A stretch of 64,000 nt of DNA from Tachypleus tridentatus (taxonomy: Eukaryota > Arthropoda > Merostomata > Xiphosura > Limulidae): NCBI RefSeq assembly GCF_004210375.1, contig NC_134830.1, positions 61,747,576 through 61,811,575 of the forward strand. Direction: 5' to 3'. Shown one piece after another: positions 34,545 through 45,705 of the stretch (position 1 is the first letter of the stretch; each line of letters begins with the position of its first letter). The position numbers were made by a program, and so were the translations under genes. A model generated the notes under the pieces. The model saw nothing but the letters and a program-made list of their open reading frames with translations. It had not been told where the DNA came from and searched no databases.

Positions 34545-35066
34545 TTCCGTCGCACCAAACATGCTTGCCCTTTCAGTCATGGGGGCGTTATAATGTTACG
34601 ATCAATCCCACTATCCGTTGGCAAGAGAATACCCCAAGAGTTGGCGGTGGGTAATGATGACTAGCTGCCTTCCCTCTGTCCCGGCATGGCCAAGCGTGTT
34701 AAGATGTGCGAGTCGTAATCCGAGGGTCGCGGGTTCGCATCGCCGTCGCGCCAAAACATGCTCGCCCTCTCAGCCGTGGGGGCGTTATAATGTGACGGTC
34801 AATCCCACTATTCGTTGGTAAAAGAGTAGCCCAAGAGTTAACGGTGGGTGGTGATGACTAGCTGCCTTCCCTCTAGTCTTACACTGCTAAATTAGGGACG
34901 GCTAGCACAGATAGCCCTCGAGTAGTTTTGTGCGAAATTAAAAAAAAACAAAAACAAAAAAGCAAAAAAACCTTCCCTTTAGTCTTACACTGCTAAATTA
35001 GGGACGGCTAGCACAGATAGCCCTTGAGTAGTTTTGCTCGAAATTAAAAACAAACAAACAAACAAG
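34545..35066 (+). repeat. Old SINE family A copy split by a younger one
   Basis: 34545-34677 (from GTCGCACCAAACATGC) resumes at 34971-35066 (CCTTCCCTTTAGTCTTACAC, tail AAACAAACAAACAAAC). Confidence 0.82.
34678..34970 (+). repeat. SINE family A, plus, nested insertion with TSD
   Basis: Clean copy from CCCGGCATGGCCAAGCGTG to a long A-rich tail. Flanks CCTTCCCTCT (34668-34677) and CCTTCCCTTT (34971-34980) are a 10-bp duplication with one mismatch. Confidence 0.88.
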
Positions 35067-35185
35067 TTTATGTTATGTATTTATACATAATATATCACTT
35101 TATCAATTTCTAAGGTGGTATGATTTCCATATTTTAAAGTAATTGAATTGTCCACTTTCATTACCAATTCGTTAAATATCGTCCC

Positions 35186-35298
35186 CTGCTGATACAGCAG
35201 TAAGTTTAAGAATTTACAACGCTAAAATTAGAGTCCGACTCCTTTGGATAGACTCAACAGATAGCCCAATGTGGCTTTATTTTCTGAAAACACACTCT
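35186..35298 (+). repeat. SINE family B, plus
   Basis: GCTGATACAGCAGTAAG head, ATTTACAACGCTAAAATTAG arm, CAGATAGCCCAATGTGGCTT tail. Confidence 0.65.
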
Positions 35299-35421
35299 CG
35301 TTAAATATCGCTTTTTGCAGAAAACAAGTCATACGTAGTTTCAGAATGGTTCTTTCTAGCTGGACACAGCTAGTTTAATCTGACTCAACTCACGAAGCGA
35401 CAGTTGTATGGTGCACAAAAT

Positions 35422-35573
35422 GGCTACTCTTTTACTGACGAATAATGGGATTAACCGCCACATTATAACGTCCCCACGACTGAAAGAGCAAGAATGTTTG
35501 GTGTAACGGTGATTCGAACCTGCTACCCTCAGATTACAAGTCGAGCGCCTTAACCACCTGGCCATGCCGGGCT
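35422..35573 (-). repeat. SINE family A, head half, minus
   Basis: CTACTCTTTTACTGACGAAT to ACCTGGCCATGCCGGGC; tail half missing. It lies about 300 bp upstream of the receptor's splice acceptor. Confidence 0.82.
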
Positions 35574-35845
35574 ATACAAAATGATTACTTTTGGGACTCT
35601 ACATGACATACAGTTGCAACCCTGAAAGACACGAATGAATGAAGTGCTGTGTCTGTCATATTATATACACATTCATAGCAAAACCAAAAACAGATATTTT
35701 GCCTCAACTAAATATAAATGTAGTGGATAATTAAACTGGATTTTTAATTCAGTAAAACTGTTTCTTTGGCAAATAGTGTTGTTATAAAACCAAATAAATT
35801 TTACTTTCTTATCTGTATCTTATATGTATAGTCGTTGTATTGCGT

Positions 35846-35874
35846 TACTAATATAAAGGTATTATATCTTACAG
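35846..35874 (+). promoter_or_regulatory. 3' splice site of a 5'UTR intron
   Basis: Branch-point-like TTACTAAT at 35845-35852 lies about 22 bases before TATCTTACAG ending at 35874. The putative exon would begin at 35875, leaving a 21-base leader before the receptor ATG. This implies at least one upstream non-coding exon that I cannot place. Confidence 0.5.
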
Positions 35875-35895
35875 CGAGGACCAAACAGTCAAATC

Positions 35896-37041
35896 ATGAG
35901 CGAGTTTCAGTCAACAAATAGTTCTTCTGTCGAGACTCCTGTAGCTCGGAATGGTACAACAGAAATATCTGGAGAAACGAACAGCTCCACCCATGTTATT
36001 GTGGTATCAATGGTACTAGGTTTACTGATTCTGGCAACTGTAATTGGAAACCTATTCGTAATTGCCGCTATATTGTTGGAGAGACATCTTAGGTCCACCG
36101 GTAACTACTTAGTGTTGTCATTGGCTGTCGCTGACCTCATGGTGGCATGTCTGGTCATGCCTTTGAGTGCTGTGTACGAGGTTACTCACGAATGGGTTTT
36201 GGGTCCGGTGTTATGCGAAGCATGGACATCTTGTGACGTACTCTGCTGTACAGCTTCCATTCTTCACTTACTTGCCATTGCTGTCGACAGATATTGGGCC
36301 GTTACCAGAGTAGACTACGTCCGCCAAAGAAGCTCGAACCGAATAGGCCTGATGATATTTCTAGTATGGGGAGTGGCCGTTATTGTATCAGTAGCGCCTG
36401 TTCTGGGGTGGAAAGACGTGGACTTCCTTAAACGAGTACAAGAGGAGAGAAGGTGTCTTGTCAGTCAGGATCTGGCTTACCAAATATTTGCTACATGTTC
36501 GAGTTTCTATATGCCTCTCATAATCATTTTGTTTCTGTACTGGAAGATATTTCAAGTAGCGAGGAAACGGATTCGACATAAACCTGGAGCCAAAGCGCTT
36601 CTCATTGTTCGAAAAACCACAACCAGCACCACAGACCCTTCAGTTGTCGTATCTGTTTCTGGAGGTGATGAAGAAAATCCCAATGGTGTAAGTGCGGCGC
36701 ATAGTGGGATAAATAAGCTTGTAGCACTTGCGAAAAGAGACAAAAATCGAAGTCGAGAAACCTTGGAGACGAGACGCGAGCGAAAAGCTGCCAAAACATT
36801 GGCAATCATCACTGGCGTTTTTGTCATCTGTTGGCTGCCATTCTTCGTGATGGCGGTTGTAATGCCAATGTGTAGTTCCTGTGAACCTGATAAAATATTC
36901 TTCAGTTTCCTCTTGTGGTTAGGCTATATCAACTCTATGTTAAATCCAATCATTTACACTATATTCAGCCCTGATTTTCGTGGTGCTTTCCGACGAATTC
37001 TTTGTGGAGAAGATCTTTCACCGACTCCAAGGCCCACTTAA
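35896..37041 (+). CDS. 5-HT1-type serotonin receptor (class A GPCR)
   Basis: A 381-residue rhodopsin-class receptor in the plasma membrane, complete in one exon. Three N-glycosylation sequons (Asn8, Asn19, Asn29) precede seven membrane segments, with Asn52 in TM1 and Asp80 in TM2. Asp114 in TM3 is the amine-binding position, Cys107 and Cys187 form the usual disulfide, and DRY is at 131-133. Trp158 is in TM4, Pro207 in TM5, Cys-Trp-Leu-Pro at 312-315 with Phe316-Phe317 in TM6, and Trp341, Tyr344 and NPIIY (350-354) in TM7. CCTASILHLLAIAVDRYWAV, VLGWKD and CLVSQDLAYQIFATC are typical of arthropod 5-HT1 receptors. A long third loop and short tail with Cys370 suit Gi/o coupling and lower cAMP (family knowledge). 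The first ATG after the splice acceptor is taken as start. Octopamine or 5-HT7 identity is less likely. An intact frame argues against a retrocopy. The final codons overlap a 74-bp tandem array. Confidence 0.93.
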   Translation: MSEFQSTNSSSVETPVARNGTTEISGETNSSTHVIVVSMVLGLLILATVIGNLFVIAAILLERHLRSTGNYLVLSLAVADLMVACLVMPLSAVYEVTHEWVLGPVLCEAWTSCDVLCCTASILHLLAIAVDRYWAVTRVDYVRQRSSNRIGLMIFLVWGVAVIVSVAPVLGWKDVDFLKRVQEERRCLVSQDLAYQIFATCSSFYMPLIIILFLYWKIFQVARKRIRHKPGAKALLIVRKTTTSTTDPSVVVSVSGGDEENPNGVSAAHSGINKLVALAKRDKNRSRETLETRRERKAAKTLAIITGVFVICWLPFFVMAVVMPMCSSCEPDKIFFSFLLWLGYINSMLNPIIYTIFSPDFRGAFRRILCGEDLSPTPRPT

Positions 37042-37470
37042 TAACAGGTGTAGTCTGAAACACACCAAAATGTTTCATTTATAAAGATCCATAAGTAACA
37101 CCGAGGTCCACTTAATAACAAGTGTAGTCTGGAACACACCAAAATGTTTCGTTTATAAAGATCCATAAGTAACACCGAGGCCCACTTAATAACAAGTGTA
37201 GTCTGGAACACACCAAAATGTTTCGTTTATAAAGATCCATAAGTAACACCGAGGTCCACTTAATAACAAGTGTAGTCTGGAACACACCAAAATGTTTCGT
37301 TTATAAAGATCCATAAGTAACACCGAGGTCCACTTAATAACAAGTGTAGTCTGGAACACATCAAAATGTTTCGTTTATAAAGATCCATAAGTAACACCGA
37401 GGTCCACTTAATAACAAGTGTAGTCTGGAACACACCAAAACGTTACGTTTTTAAAGGTATATATGGAATA
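37027..37470 (+). repeat. 74-bp tandem array starting in the receptor's last codons
   Basis: TAATAACAxGTGTAGTCTGG starts at 37039, 37113, 37187, 37261, 37335 and 37409, an exact 74-bp period. The first unit includes the receptor's final codons and stop; each later unit repeats GGTCCACTTAATAACAAGTG. Units 2-6 are almost identical, so expansion was recent. Confidence 0.92.
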
Positions 37471-37985
37471 TCGATATTTCCTTCGTATCAAATGAAAATA
37501 AGGTACACGTTAAAAAGTTATCTTGAGGAAGATCTACAAGTAGTACCGAGGTTAATGCGATAAAAAATTTGTGACACACCAAAACGTTACGTTTATGAAG
37601 TAAAACTGAGGTTTAAGTAGTAACAAGAAAAGTTTGGAACACGTCAAAACGTTGCGTTTATGAAGATCTCTAAGTAAAACTGAGATTTACGCAATAACAA
37701 GAAAAAGTTTGGAACACAACAAAATGTTGCGATTGTTACAGATTATACCGAGGTAGACTCAATAATCAAACTTAAGTGAAACGCAACATAACGTTGCGAT
37801 TGTTACAGATTATACCGAGGTAGACTCAAACATACTTAAGTGAAACACAACATAACGTTGCGATTGTTACAGATTATACTGGCAATCAAGTCATCTTGTG
37901 ACGTACTCTGACATAATCATGTAGACTCAATGAACAAACTTAAGTGAAACACAACATAACGTTATTCCGCTCAAACGTCATCCTT
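37471..37985 (+). repeat. Diverged extension of the 74-bp array
   Basis: Older units with ACACxxCAAAACGTTxCGTTTATGAAG and later ACAxCATAACGTTGCGATTG plus TGTTACAGATTATACCGAGG about every 60-70 bp. Probably 3'UTR or just beyond. Confidence 0.7.
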
Positions 37986-39073
37986 GATAAAAATTAGAAA
38001 TCTAGAATATCCATTATAGGAGTGCTAGTTCTTCTGTGCTTACTGTATTTTTAAAGTTATTTATATTAGTGCTGTGTATCATATTTATATTAGAACTCAC
38101 GTCTATTATATTTTCTTATACTTTATCATATAACACACAAGCTGGTGGGAAAAACTTAATCACAAACATTTTGAAGTTCAAGGATTATGTTTAATGTTTA
38201 TACAATTAATATTTACACGTTCGCTATTGGCAAACTTTTCTAATCTGAAATTTCTTCGCGTTCTTTTTAATTTTTGGCATAAACAGATAAAATAAGAACT
38301 GTTAAACAAACAGCACATGCGTGAACATTAATAAGCCTTATCTGTGTTTTTTTTATATATAATCTGTTGTGCCAAAATAATAGTATGTCATTTGACATCG
38401 GAGGATATGTTTTATCGATGGTGCTAGTATAGGAAAAGATGTTTAGTTTAGCTTACTGGAAAATGTGTTATCGACATCTTTCCCTCTGGAGGAAGTCTCA
38501 AAGATAACACATTATGTTTCAGTGTTCAATCTCCATAAATTTTATATCCTAATTTTTCACTGCTAGATAAACTGATGAATATTTATACATACACACATGT
38601 ATATCATTCACTGTCACCACAAACAATGGAATAAACATCAAACAATAACGCTAGTGTATCCATAGGAATATCGTGTATAGTGTATTGTGTTTCTTACATG
38701 CTACTCTCATAACATTTAACATACAGGTTGCAGTCCTCCATCTAAATTATACCGGTTCTTATAAAGTAAAACGGTTTTATATTCTTTTAAAAGTTAGAAA
38801 AGTTTCAATAGATTGGTACGTTTCACGACATTCCTTATGACGTCTTAACAAAGGCATTAAATAAAAGCAAAACGAATATTGTGAGTATATGTACTCACAA
38901 TCGACAAAACAATTGCTATTTTCTTATATCTGTCTAGTGCTTCCAAATATATACATTTGTTCACTTGGCCGATTTATTCTTCATTTTTCTTTTAAATAAT
39001 CGTCAACTAAAGCCGGTTTTTTTTCTTGTACATTTACCTCAATTTTTTTAGTAATATTGATATGATATCAAAT

Positions 39074-39109
<36 letters not shown>

Positions 39110-39413
39110 CATCTTTCTTCTAATAGACTAACTTGTACTACTGAGGTCCACAGTTTTGAAAGTAATAAAATATCAGAGTGAGCATAATCACTAAATATTA
39201 CATTTCCGGGAAATAGTTATAAATAAAAGCATTTATGTATTACGTTACATTAGATAAATATACGGAACATGTATAAAATGTTTTATTGAAATTCATAAAC
39301 AGTTCTTCCCTATAATTGTACTATTGAATGAAATAAATTCGAAAAATCAAAAACAAATCCAAGTCTTGTTAGCCAGAATTCGTTTTTGTTTCAGACGTCT
39401 TTTTGTTTTGTTC
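37986..39413. other. AT-rich 3' flank of the receptor; candidate poly(A) signals
   Basis: AATAAA occurs at about 38630 and 38858, but the true 3' end cannot be told. (TA)n lies at about 39078-39106. Confidence 0.4.
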
Positions 39414-39689
39414 TGGGCTCGGCACTGCCAGGTGGTTAGGATACTTGACTCATAATCAAAAGGTAGCGGATTAGAAACCGCGTCGCACCAAACATGCTCA
39501 TCCTTTCAGGTGGCGTTATAATGTTACAGTCAATCCCACTATTCGTTGGTAAAAAAGTAGCCCATGAGTTGGCGGTAGATGGTGATAACTATCTGCCTTC
39601 CCTCTAGTCTTAAACTGTTAAATTAGAGACGGCTAACGCAGATAGTCATCGTGTAGCTTTGCGCGAAATTAAAAACAAACAAAGTTTTT
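39414..39689 (+). repeat. SINE family A, plus
   Basis: GGGCTCGGCACTGCCAGGTG head to AAAACAAACAAAG tail. Confidence 0.88.
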
Positions 39690-40041
39690 GTTCTCCATAA
39701 ATAAAATCGAGATTCTTGGTTACGTATTTCCACCGAACACTCATACAACTTAACTTGTATTATAAATTGTTTACAGCCATTTTTCCCAAAAACAAACTGT
39801 ACCCGTTTCTGGTTAGATCCAAGGTCAGAAATGAGATACGTTTACCTTGTCCGGACTGTGAACCCAAGAACTTAGGGTTCGCGACTGCTGTCTCAAGAAC
39901 GCGCTCTCACGTTGAGGCTATGGATGGGCTGTAAGGGTAACACTCAAGTCTAGTTATTCGGTTAGTGGCTGTTGACTGGCTACTTTTCTCGTAGTATTTC
40001 AATTCAAAATTATAGTCGTAAAACAAAAATGTAAAGTCGTG

Positions 40042-40135
40042 TTTGTTTGTAGTTAAGCACAAAGCTGCATCACGAGTATCGAAACCTGGATTCTTACGTT
40101 GTAAGTCCGCAGACATACCGATGTGCTACTGGAGA
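40042..40135 (-). repeat. SINE family C, minus
   Basis: GTTAAGCACAAAGCTGCATC, GGTATCGAAACC-like arm, GTTGTAAGTCCGCAGACATA. Confidence 0.65.
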
Positions 40136-40205
40136 GCGAAATTATAAAGCCAGAGACAAATCTGTTTTATTGTCACTTAAAATGCATTTAACTAACAGAA
40201 TATTT

Positions 40206-40420
40206 TTGTTTGTTTGTTTTTGAATTTCACGCAAAAATATCTGCGCTAGTTGTCGCACCGCCAACTCTTGAACTACCCTTTTAACAACGAATAGTGGGAT
40301 TGACCGTAACATTATAATACCCCCCAAGCTGAAAGGGCGAGCATGTTTGATGTGATGGAGATTCGAGCCTGTAACCCTCAGTTTACGAGTCGAGTGCCTT
40401 AACCACCTGGCCAACTGGGA
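40206..40420 (-). repeat. SINE family A, minus, internal deletion
   Basis: Tail TTTGTTTGTTTTTGAATTTC, deletion after GCGCTAGTTGTC, head complement ACCACCTGGCCA. Confidence 0.82.
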
Positions 40421-41344
40421 AAACAGTTGTCCGTGCGTTGATTTACTGTAGCTTTTAGCTTGTTTATTTAATATTTTATGTTCAAAAAATGAATAACTTA
40501 CTACTTCGTCACAACAATAAAATAGCTGTTCAAAGAGAGAAATACTGCTCTCATGGGCTTGAAGCTGTTCGTAGGGATGTGCTCCTCTTTACCGTTGAAA
40601 AACAACTTTTATTATTAAATACATGAAAGTGTTATTGAATGTTATTTATTCTCCATGTCCAGAGTCCCCGGTGAGAAAACAGTAAGTTCACGGACTTACC
40701 TAAAATCCAGGGACATAGCAGACAGCTTGAAATGGGTTTGCTGTAAAACAATAAACAACCATCCCCATGCCACATGTGTAACGAAAGCATCACATGAAGG
40801 GAAGTAATGGTAATAAAATATATTAAGCAGGTGAAACCAAACTTGGCAGGAATAAATTATAAAATCAGCCATAAGAATATTTGATTTATCTTTTCTTTTT
40901 CACCTTTGCTACATTCAATAGTCAATATAATTAATAACAAATTCTCCTTTAGCTCACACATACCAAACGACTTCGAACAATCTGAATACAACTAAATATA
41001 GACTTGAGTATTTATTCACAGAATGTATGAGCTGTAGCTGTCACACGTCTGAAGCAGATAACTTGTTCCGGCGTACTTGAAGACTAGTGAAGATATTAGA
41101 TTTTTGTGTCTCTAGAACACATTTTAACAATAAATTTTTTTTTATATTCAAGGAGTCCAAATAGCTACCTAAACTGATAAACCTTGATTAAAGAATTCCA
41201 ATAACTAGAGCTCTTATGGAAAGTACATGCTACTTGTTTAAAGGTAAAATGACATATTTCACCAGATCAATAATTTAATAATTTAAACTAGTTCCACAAA
41301 ATGGAATGTAAGTGTCGTTGACAACCCCAATTACATTAAAAAAC
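40421..41344. other. AT-rich, one weak SINE-B-like trace
   Basis: 40658-40765 keeps GTAAGTTCACGGACTTAC and AAAATCCAGGGACATAGCAG, possibly a degraded family B copy. Nothing else recognised. Confidence 0.35.
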
Positions 41345-41945
41345 ACAGTCGTCAAGAAAAAGCAAGTACTCCGCTCCATGCTACAATGTTTTATTTTTGT
41401 ACTGAGCTAAGCCTAGAGTGTTTAGAATTCTACTGCACACTGTACACAACAATGTTTTTTCTGCTACGCTAAGCCTAGCAAAGCTAGAATTTCAAAGCAT
41501 AATGTATACTACAGTTTTGTTTTGTACTGTGCTAAGCCGAGAAAAACTAGAATTCTGCTGCACACCTTACACTAGAATGTCTTTCGAGCTGTACTAAAAC
41601 AAGAAAATCTAGAAATCCACTCCACGCTATACAGGGTGGCTCGTAAGTCCCTACCCATCCATATGTTATTATGTTATATACAATTGCGCATGTATTATAA
41701 ATTTATTTCTTGTGTTTCAGAGAAATATGGCCGATGTAAGCCCATTTACACTTGAAAATGTATCACAGAACATGGGGTCGCATAATATTATGCAGCGAGA
41801 ATGAGAGACAGCACACAGATACACTGGATACATAAGATATATCAATGGATAAGGACTTACGGACCACCCTGTACACTGCAGGGTTTATGTACTACGCTAA
41901 GCCTAAAATCCTAGAATTACACTGCACACTGTATACTACAATGTT
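41345..41945 (+). repeat. Diverged tandem repeat split by a MITE
   Basis: GCTAAGCCTAGA, then CTAGAATTCTACTGCACACT and GTACACTACAATG, recurs about every 60-70 bp at 41345-41630 and again at 41874-41945. The MITE at 41632-41871 interrupts one unit. Confidence 0.7.
41632..41871. mobile_element. mariner-type MITE, 240 bp
   Basis: Starts CAGGGTGGCTCGTAAGTCC and ends with the complement of CAGGGTGGTCCGTAAGTCC; arms of about 30 bp. TA at 41630-41631 and 41872-41873 is the expected Tc1/mariner target duplication. No transposase inside. Confidence 0.83.
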
Positions 41946-42190
41946 GGTTTTTTTTTTCTGCTACTAATCAAGTTTCGATATTATTAAGTAAAGCCAAATA
42001 CAAAAATTATTAAATATAAGTTTCCAATTTGAAACATATCGTCAATTTTCAATGTAATTAAAGAAACTGGACAACTTTTACCGTTTCATCTGATTCCGAG
42101 AATTGTTATTCTACACGTTATATATTTCAAGATATATTTGTTATTCAAAAATAATTTTTCACTTCATATTGCATTACTTTAGAATTAATT

Positions 42191-42452
42191 TTGAATTTCG
42201 CGCAAAGCTACACGACGGCTATCTGCGTTAGACGTCCCAAATTTACGTGTGTAAAACTAGAGAGAAGGAAACTAGTTATCATCAACCACCTCCAACTGTT
42301 GGACTACTTTTTTACCAACGAATATTGGGATTGACTATCACATTATAATGCCCAGGGCTAAAAGGGCAAGCATGTTTGGTATGACGGAGATTCGAACCCA
42401 CGATCCTTGGATTATGAGTCGAGCACCATAACCACCTGGCCATGCCGGGCCT
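42191..42452 (-). repeat. SINE family A, minus
   Basis: TGAATTTCGCGCAAAGCTAC to ACCTGGCCATGCCGGGCC. Confidence 0.9.
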
Positions 42453-42727
42453 CTTTACATTAAAAAATGCAACTTGTTTAATATGCACATTTTAAAACCG
42501 ACATTAATTATTACAACTTAATGGTAAGAATATCAGTATCTAAAATAGAAAGTCTCTTTATTGAAAAGGTTCTCTTTTAAACCCTTCAGTAGATCTAGAA
42601 ATTCATGGTTTCAACGAAGAGAAAAATAATTTGTGTAATGTAGGTAAACAAGGTTCAAACGTTTTTCAAACATTATCTCACATGCAATTTGAATCTATCC
42701 AATCAAAGTTGAAGTTCTTATATTACG
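42453..42727. other. AT-rich non-coding, nothing recognised
   Basis: Spacer between two SINEs. Confidence 0.4.
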
Positions 42728-43012
42728 TTCTGTTTGTTTGTTTTTGAATTTCAAGCAAAATTACACGAGGGCTATCTGCGCTAGTCATCCCTAAATTACC
42801 AGTGTAAGACTAGAGGGAAGGTAGCTAGTCATCACCACCCACCGCCAACTCTTGGGCTACTCTTTTACCAACGAATAGTGGGATTGGCCCTACCGTTATG
42901 ACGCCACCACGGTTGAAAGACGAGCATGTTTGGTGTCACGGAGATTCAAACTCGCAACCCTCAGATTACGATTCGAGCGCCTTAACCACCTGACCATGCC
43001 TGACCCTCATAT
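42728..43012 (-). repeat. SINE family A, minus
   Basis: TGTTTGTTTGTTTTTGAATT tail; head complement ACCTGACCATGCCTGACC. Confidence 0.9.
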
Positions 43013-43338
43013 TACGTAGAAGATAATTTCTCGAAATGGCTTCTTTTAATTGGTTCTGATTCGTCAGCTTCAGATTATACACCATGGCATTAATATGCCT
43101 GATGTGTTTGTGTGTGTTGTAATGGTATTATTTTTAGCAATTCAAAAATACACGTATATAAAAGACAGATAAAAAATACCTTATGTATTTGAATTAAAGC
43201 AATTATTATTTTAAATAACGTATAAATAAATGCTCTTAGATGTTTAAAAATAAATCTTTTTAAAAATTTAACTCATATTTTGACGTTAAGTAAATATTAA
43301 CTCTGCTTCAAGTAACCAACAAAAACTACAATTCATGT
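43013..43338. other. AT-rich non-coding, nothing recognised
   Basis: No supported feature. Confidence 0.4.
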
Positions 43339-43613
43339 GGTTTGGTTTGTTTTGAATTTCGCGCAAAGCTACACGAGAGCCATCTGCGCTAGCTGTCCCT
43401 AATGTAACAGTGCAAGACTAGAGGGAAAGCAACTTGTCATCACCACCCACCATCAACTCTTGGGCTACTCTTTTACCAACGAATACTGGGATTGACCGTA
43501 CTTTATAACGCCCACACGGTTGAAAGGGCGAGCAAGTTTGGTGTGACGGGGATTCGAACCCGCGACCCTCGAATAATGAGTCGAGTGCCCAAACCACCTG
43601 GCCATGCCGGGCC
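43339..43613 (-). repeat. SINE family A, minus
   Basis: GTTTTGAATTTCGCGCAAAG to ACCTGGCCATGCCGGGCC. Frames on both strands here are SINE-derived. Confidence 0.9.
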
Positions 43614-44149
43614 CAATTCACGTGTTAGTCGTCTTACGATTGTACTTATTTTAGTGTTAATAATTTATTCGTTAAAATCTATGTTGTTATAAGCAAAGTA
43701 AAAAGTTGAATACATAAAATAATCAAGATAATTTAATGGCCAAAATGAAATAATATTACAAAAAATATCTACAAATCGTACATAATAAATTCAAAAATAT
43801 ATACAAGATTATTTATTTAAAACACATATTTGCAACATAACATAAAAGTTTCATTTTCTAATATGAATTCAATGTGATGCAATCTCAAAGTTCACATAAA
43901 ATTAATTTACCTCATGTTTAACATCTAATGCATGTTATGAAAGTATAAACGAGACAATAATTAGTAACTAATACAGATCTATAAAAAATTCAAATTATTG
44001 CTTAATAGTTTAACAGTTGTCGCTTTTTGTGTTGTCTTGTCTAAAACCAAAGCATTCTAGCCGCCAAAATACTCTTAAAAATGTCAATACCATTATGATA
44101 CATTTGTATTTACGGGAAGAATAATACTAACAAACGAATAAAATATAAA
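43614..44149. other. AT-rich non-coding, nothing recognised
   Basis: No supported feature. Confidence 0.45.
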
Positions 44150-44151
44150 TA

Positions 44152-45684
44152 CACTGCTGGCCTGAACATAAAGAAAAAAATATGCATTTTGCGTTGTTAG
44201 ACTCAACCACTTATTTGAGTAGAGCTTCGAGAGATGAAAATAAGAAAAGGGAAAATAAAAATAAAAACTTTTTTAGCACTTAATAGGGAAAATGTGAACA
44301 CTATGAAATTAGCCTAAATACTAGCTGGTCAAAAGGTTAAGACCATACTGAAACGAAGCGTTAATCGATAAACATGTAACGAAATTTAGTCATTTGTGTT
44401 CCAGTATTGGCGTTGTCTACATCTCCCACTGACATCACCTGTGTTACATTGGGTAAAGACATGACAAAGGCTAAAAAGTTGACAGACGTTGAACGTGGCA
44501 GAATAGTCGAGCTGCAAAAGCAAGGTCTCTCTCAACGTGCCATCGCTGGTGAGATTGGGCGTAGTAAAACTGCTATTTCAAATTTCCTAAAAGACTCTGA
44601 GGGATACGGAACGAGAATTTCAAGTGGTCGACCCAAAAAATTTTGTCAGCGTTGAGCAGGAGAATTCGACAGGTTGTCCGGCAAGACACCAGCCAATCTC
44701 GAACCAGATTAAGGCTCTTGCGAACGCAGAATGAAGCTCAAGAACAATAAGACAGCATGTATGAAAGAAAGGTTTTGAAAACTGTAAACGTCTTTAAAGG
44801 CAAAGCCTCCTTTCATACCACGAAACAGCTCGGTTAAACTTTGCTGAGAAGCACCAACCATGGGACGTAGAAAAGTGGACGAAGGTTTTGTTCTCTGATG
44901 AGAAAAAGTTTAACCTATATGGTCCAGATGGCTTTCAACGTTACTGGCTCGATAAGGCTATCCAACGGAGACATTTTCTACACGACACAGTGGAAGAGGT
45001 TCCATCATGATCTGTTGTGCTTTCTCCTTCCTTGAAACAATGGAGCTTCAGATTATTCAGGGGCGTCAAACAGCAGCTGGCTACATTGGCATGTTGAAGA
45101 GAGCTTCCTTATTGACTCGCTTGTGTGGAAATGACTGGATATTTTAGCAGGACAACGCTGCAATCCACAATGTCCACAGGACAAAGGACTTTTTTATGGC
45201 GAATAACGCGATTCTTTTGGACTATTCAGCGTGTTCGCCCAAACTGAACCCCATTGAAAACGTTTGGGGTGGATGGCAAGGGAAGTCTATAGAAATGGAC
45301 GTCAATTCCAAACAGTGCATGATCTTCGTGAAGCCATCTTCTCCACTTGGAATAACATTCCAGCCACCCTTCTGCAGACGCTTTTATCGACCATGCCAAA
45401 GCAAATGTTGACGGTCGTGCAACTCACTACTGAGACCTCGTGTTGAGCATTTGGAGTTTTGGAGTTCTTTTTGGTATGGTCTTAAATTTTTGATCAGCTA
45501 GTATTGAGGCTGATTTCGTAGTGTTCACATTTTCCCCATTAAATGCTGAAAAAGTTTTTATTTTTATTTTCCCTTTTCTTTTGTCGTCTTTCGAAACTCT
45601 ACTCAAATGAGTGGTTGAGTCTAACAACGCAAAATGCATTTTTTTTCTTTATTTTCATTGATCTTAAGATTTTGGCCAGCAGTG
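44152..45684 (+). mobile_element. Tc1-type transposon with long inverted repeats
   Basis: 1533 bp, bounded by TA at 44150-44151 and 45685-45686. Ends CACTGCTGGCC and its complement GGCCAGCAGTG. Inverted repeats run about 200-210 bp (44152 to about 44350, 45473 to 45684), so this is the long-arm type. Shared arm phrases include TTGCGTTGTTAGACTCAACC and AGGGAAAATAAAAATAAAAA. The enclosed transposase is broken. Confidence 0.9.
44461..45446 (+). pseudogene. Tc1 transposase, degraded
   Basis: The plus-strand reading frame starts MTKAKKLTDVERGRIVELQK with a helix-turn-helix (SQRAIAGEIGRSKTAISNFL) that would bind the element's ends. The frame stops at 44655. Later pieces are recognisable in shifted frames: [16 protein letters not shown] around the first catalytic Asp (about 44890), QDNAAIHNV around the second (about 45150), and LDYSACSPKLNPIENVWG with the third acidic residue (about 45215). 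It ends near TGA at 45446, after Pro-Lys-Gln-Met. Multiple stops and frameshifts mean no active enzyme. It is the cut-and-paste DDE/D family (known); inactivity is read from the sequence. Confidence 0.85.
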
Positions 45685-45705
45685 TACTTATATTAGATAG
45701 TGATA

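Noticed and set aside
35907-36827. Minus-strand open frames across the serotonin receptor
   Set aside because: They are antisense shadows of a strongly conserved plus-strand gene.
43418-43692. Frames on both strands
   Set aside because: Both derive from a SINE family A copy.
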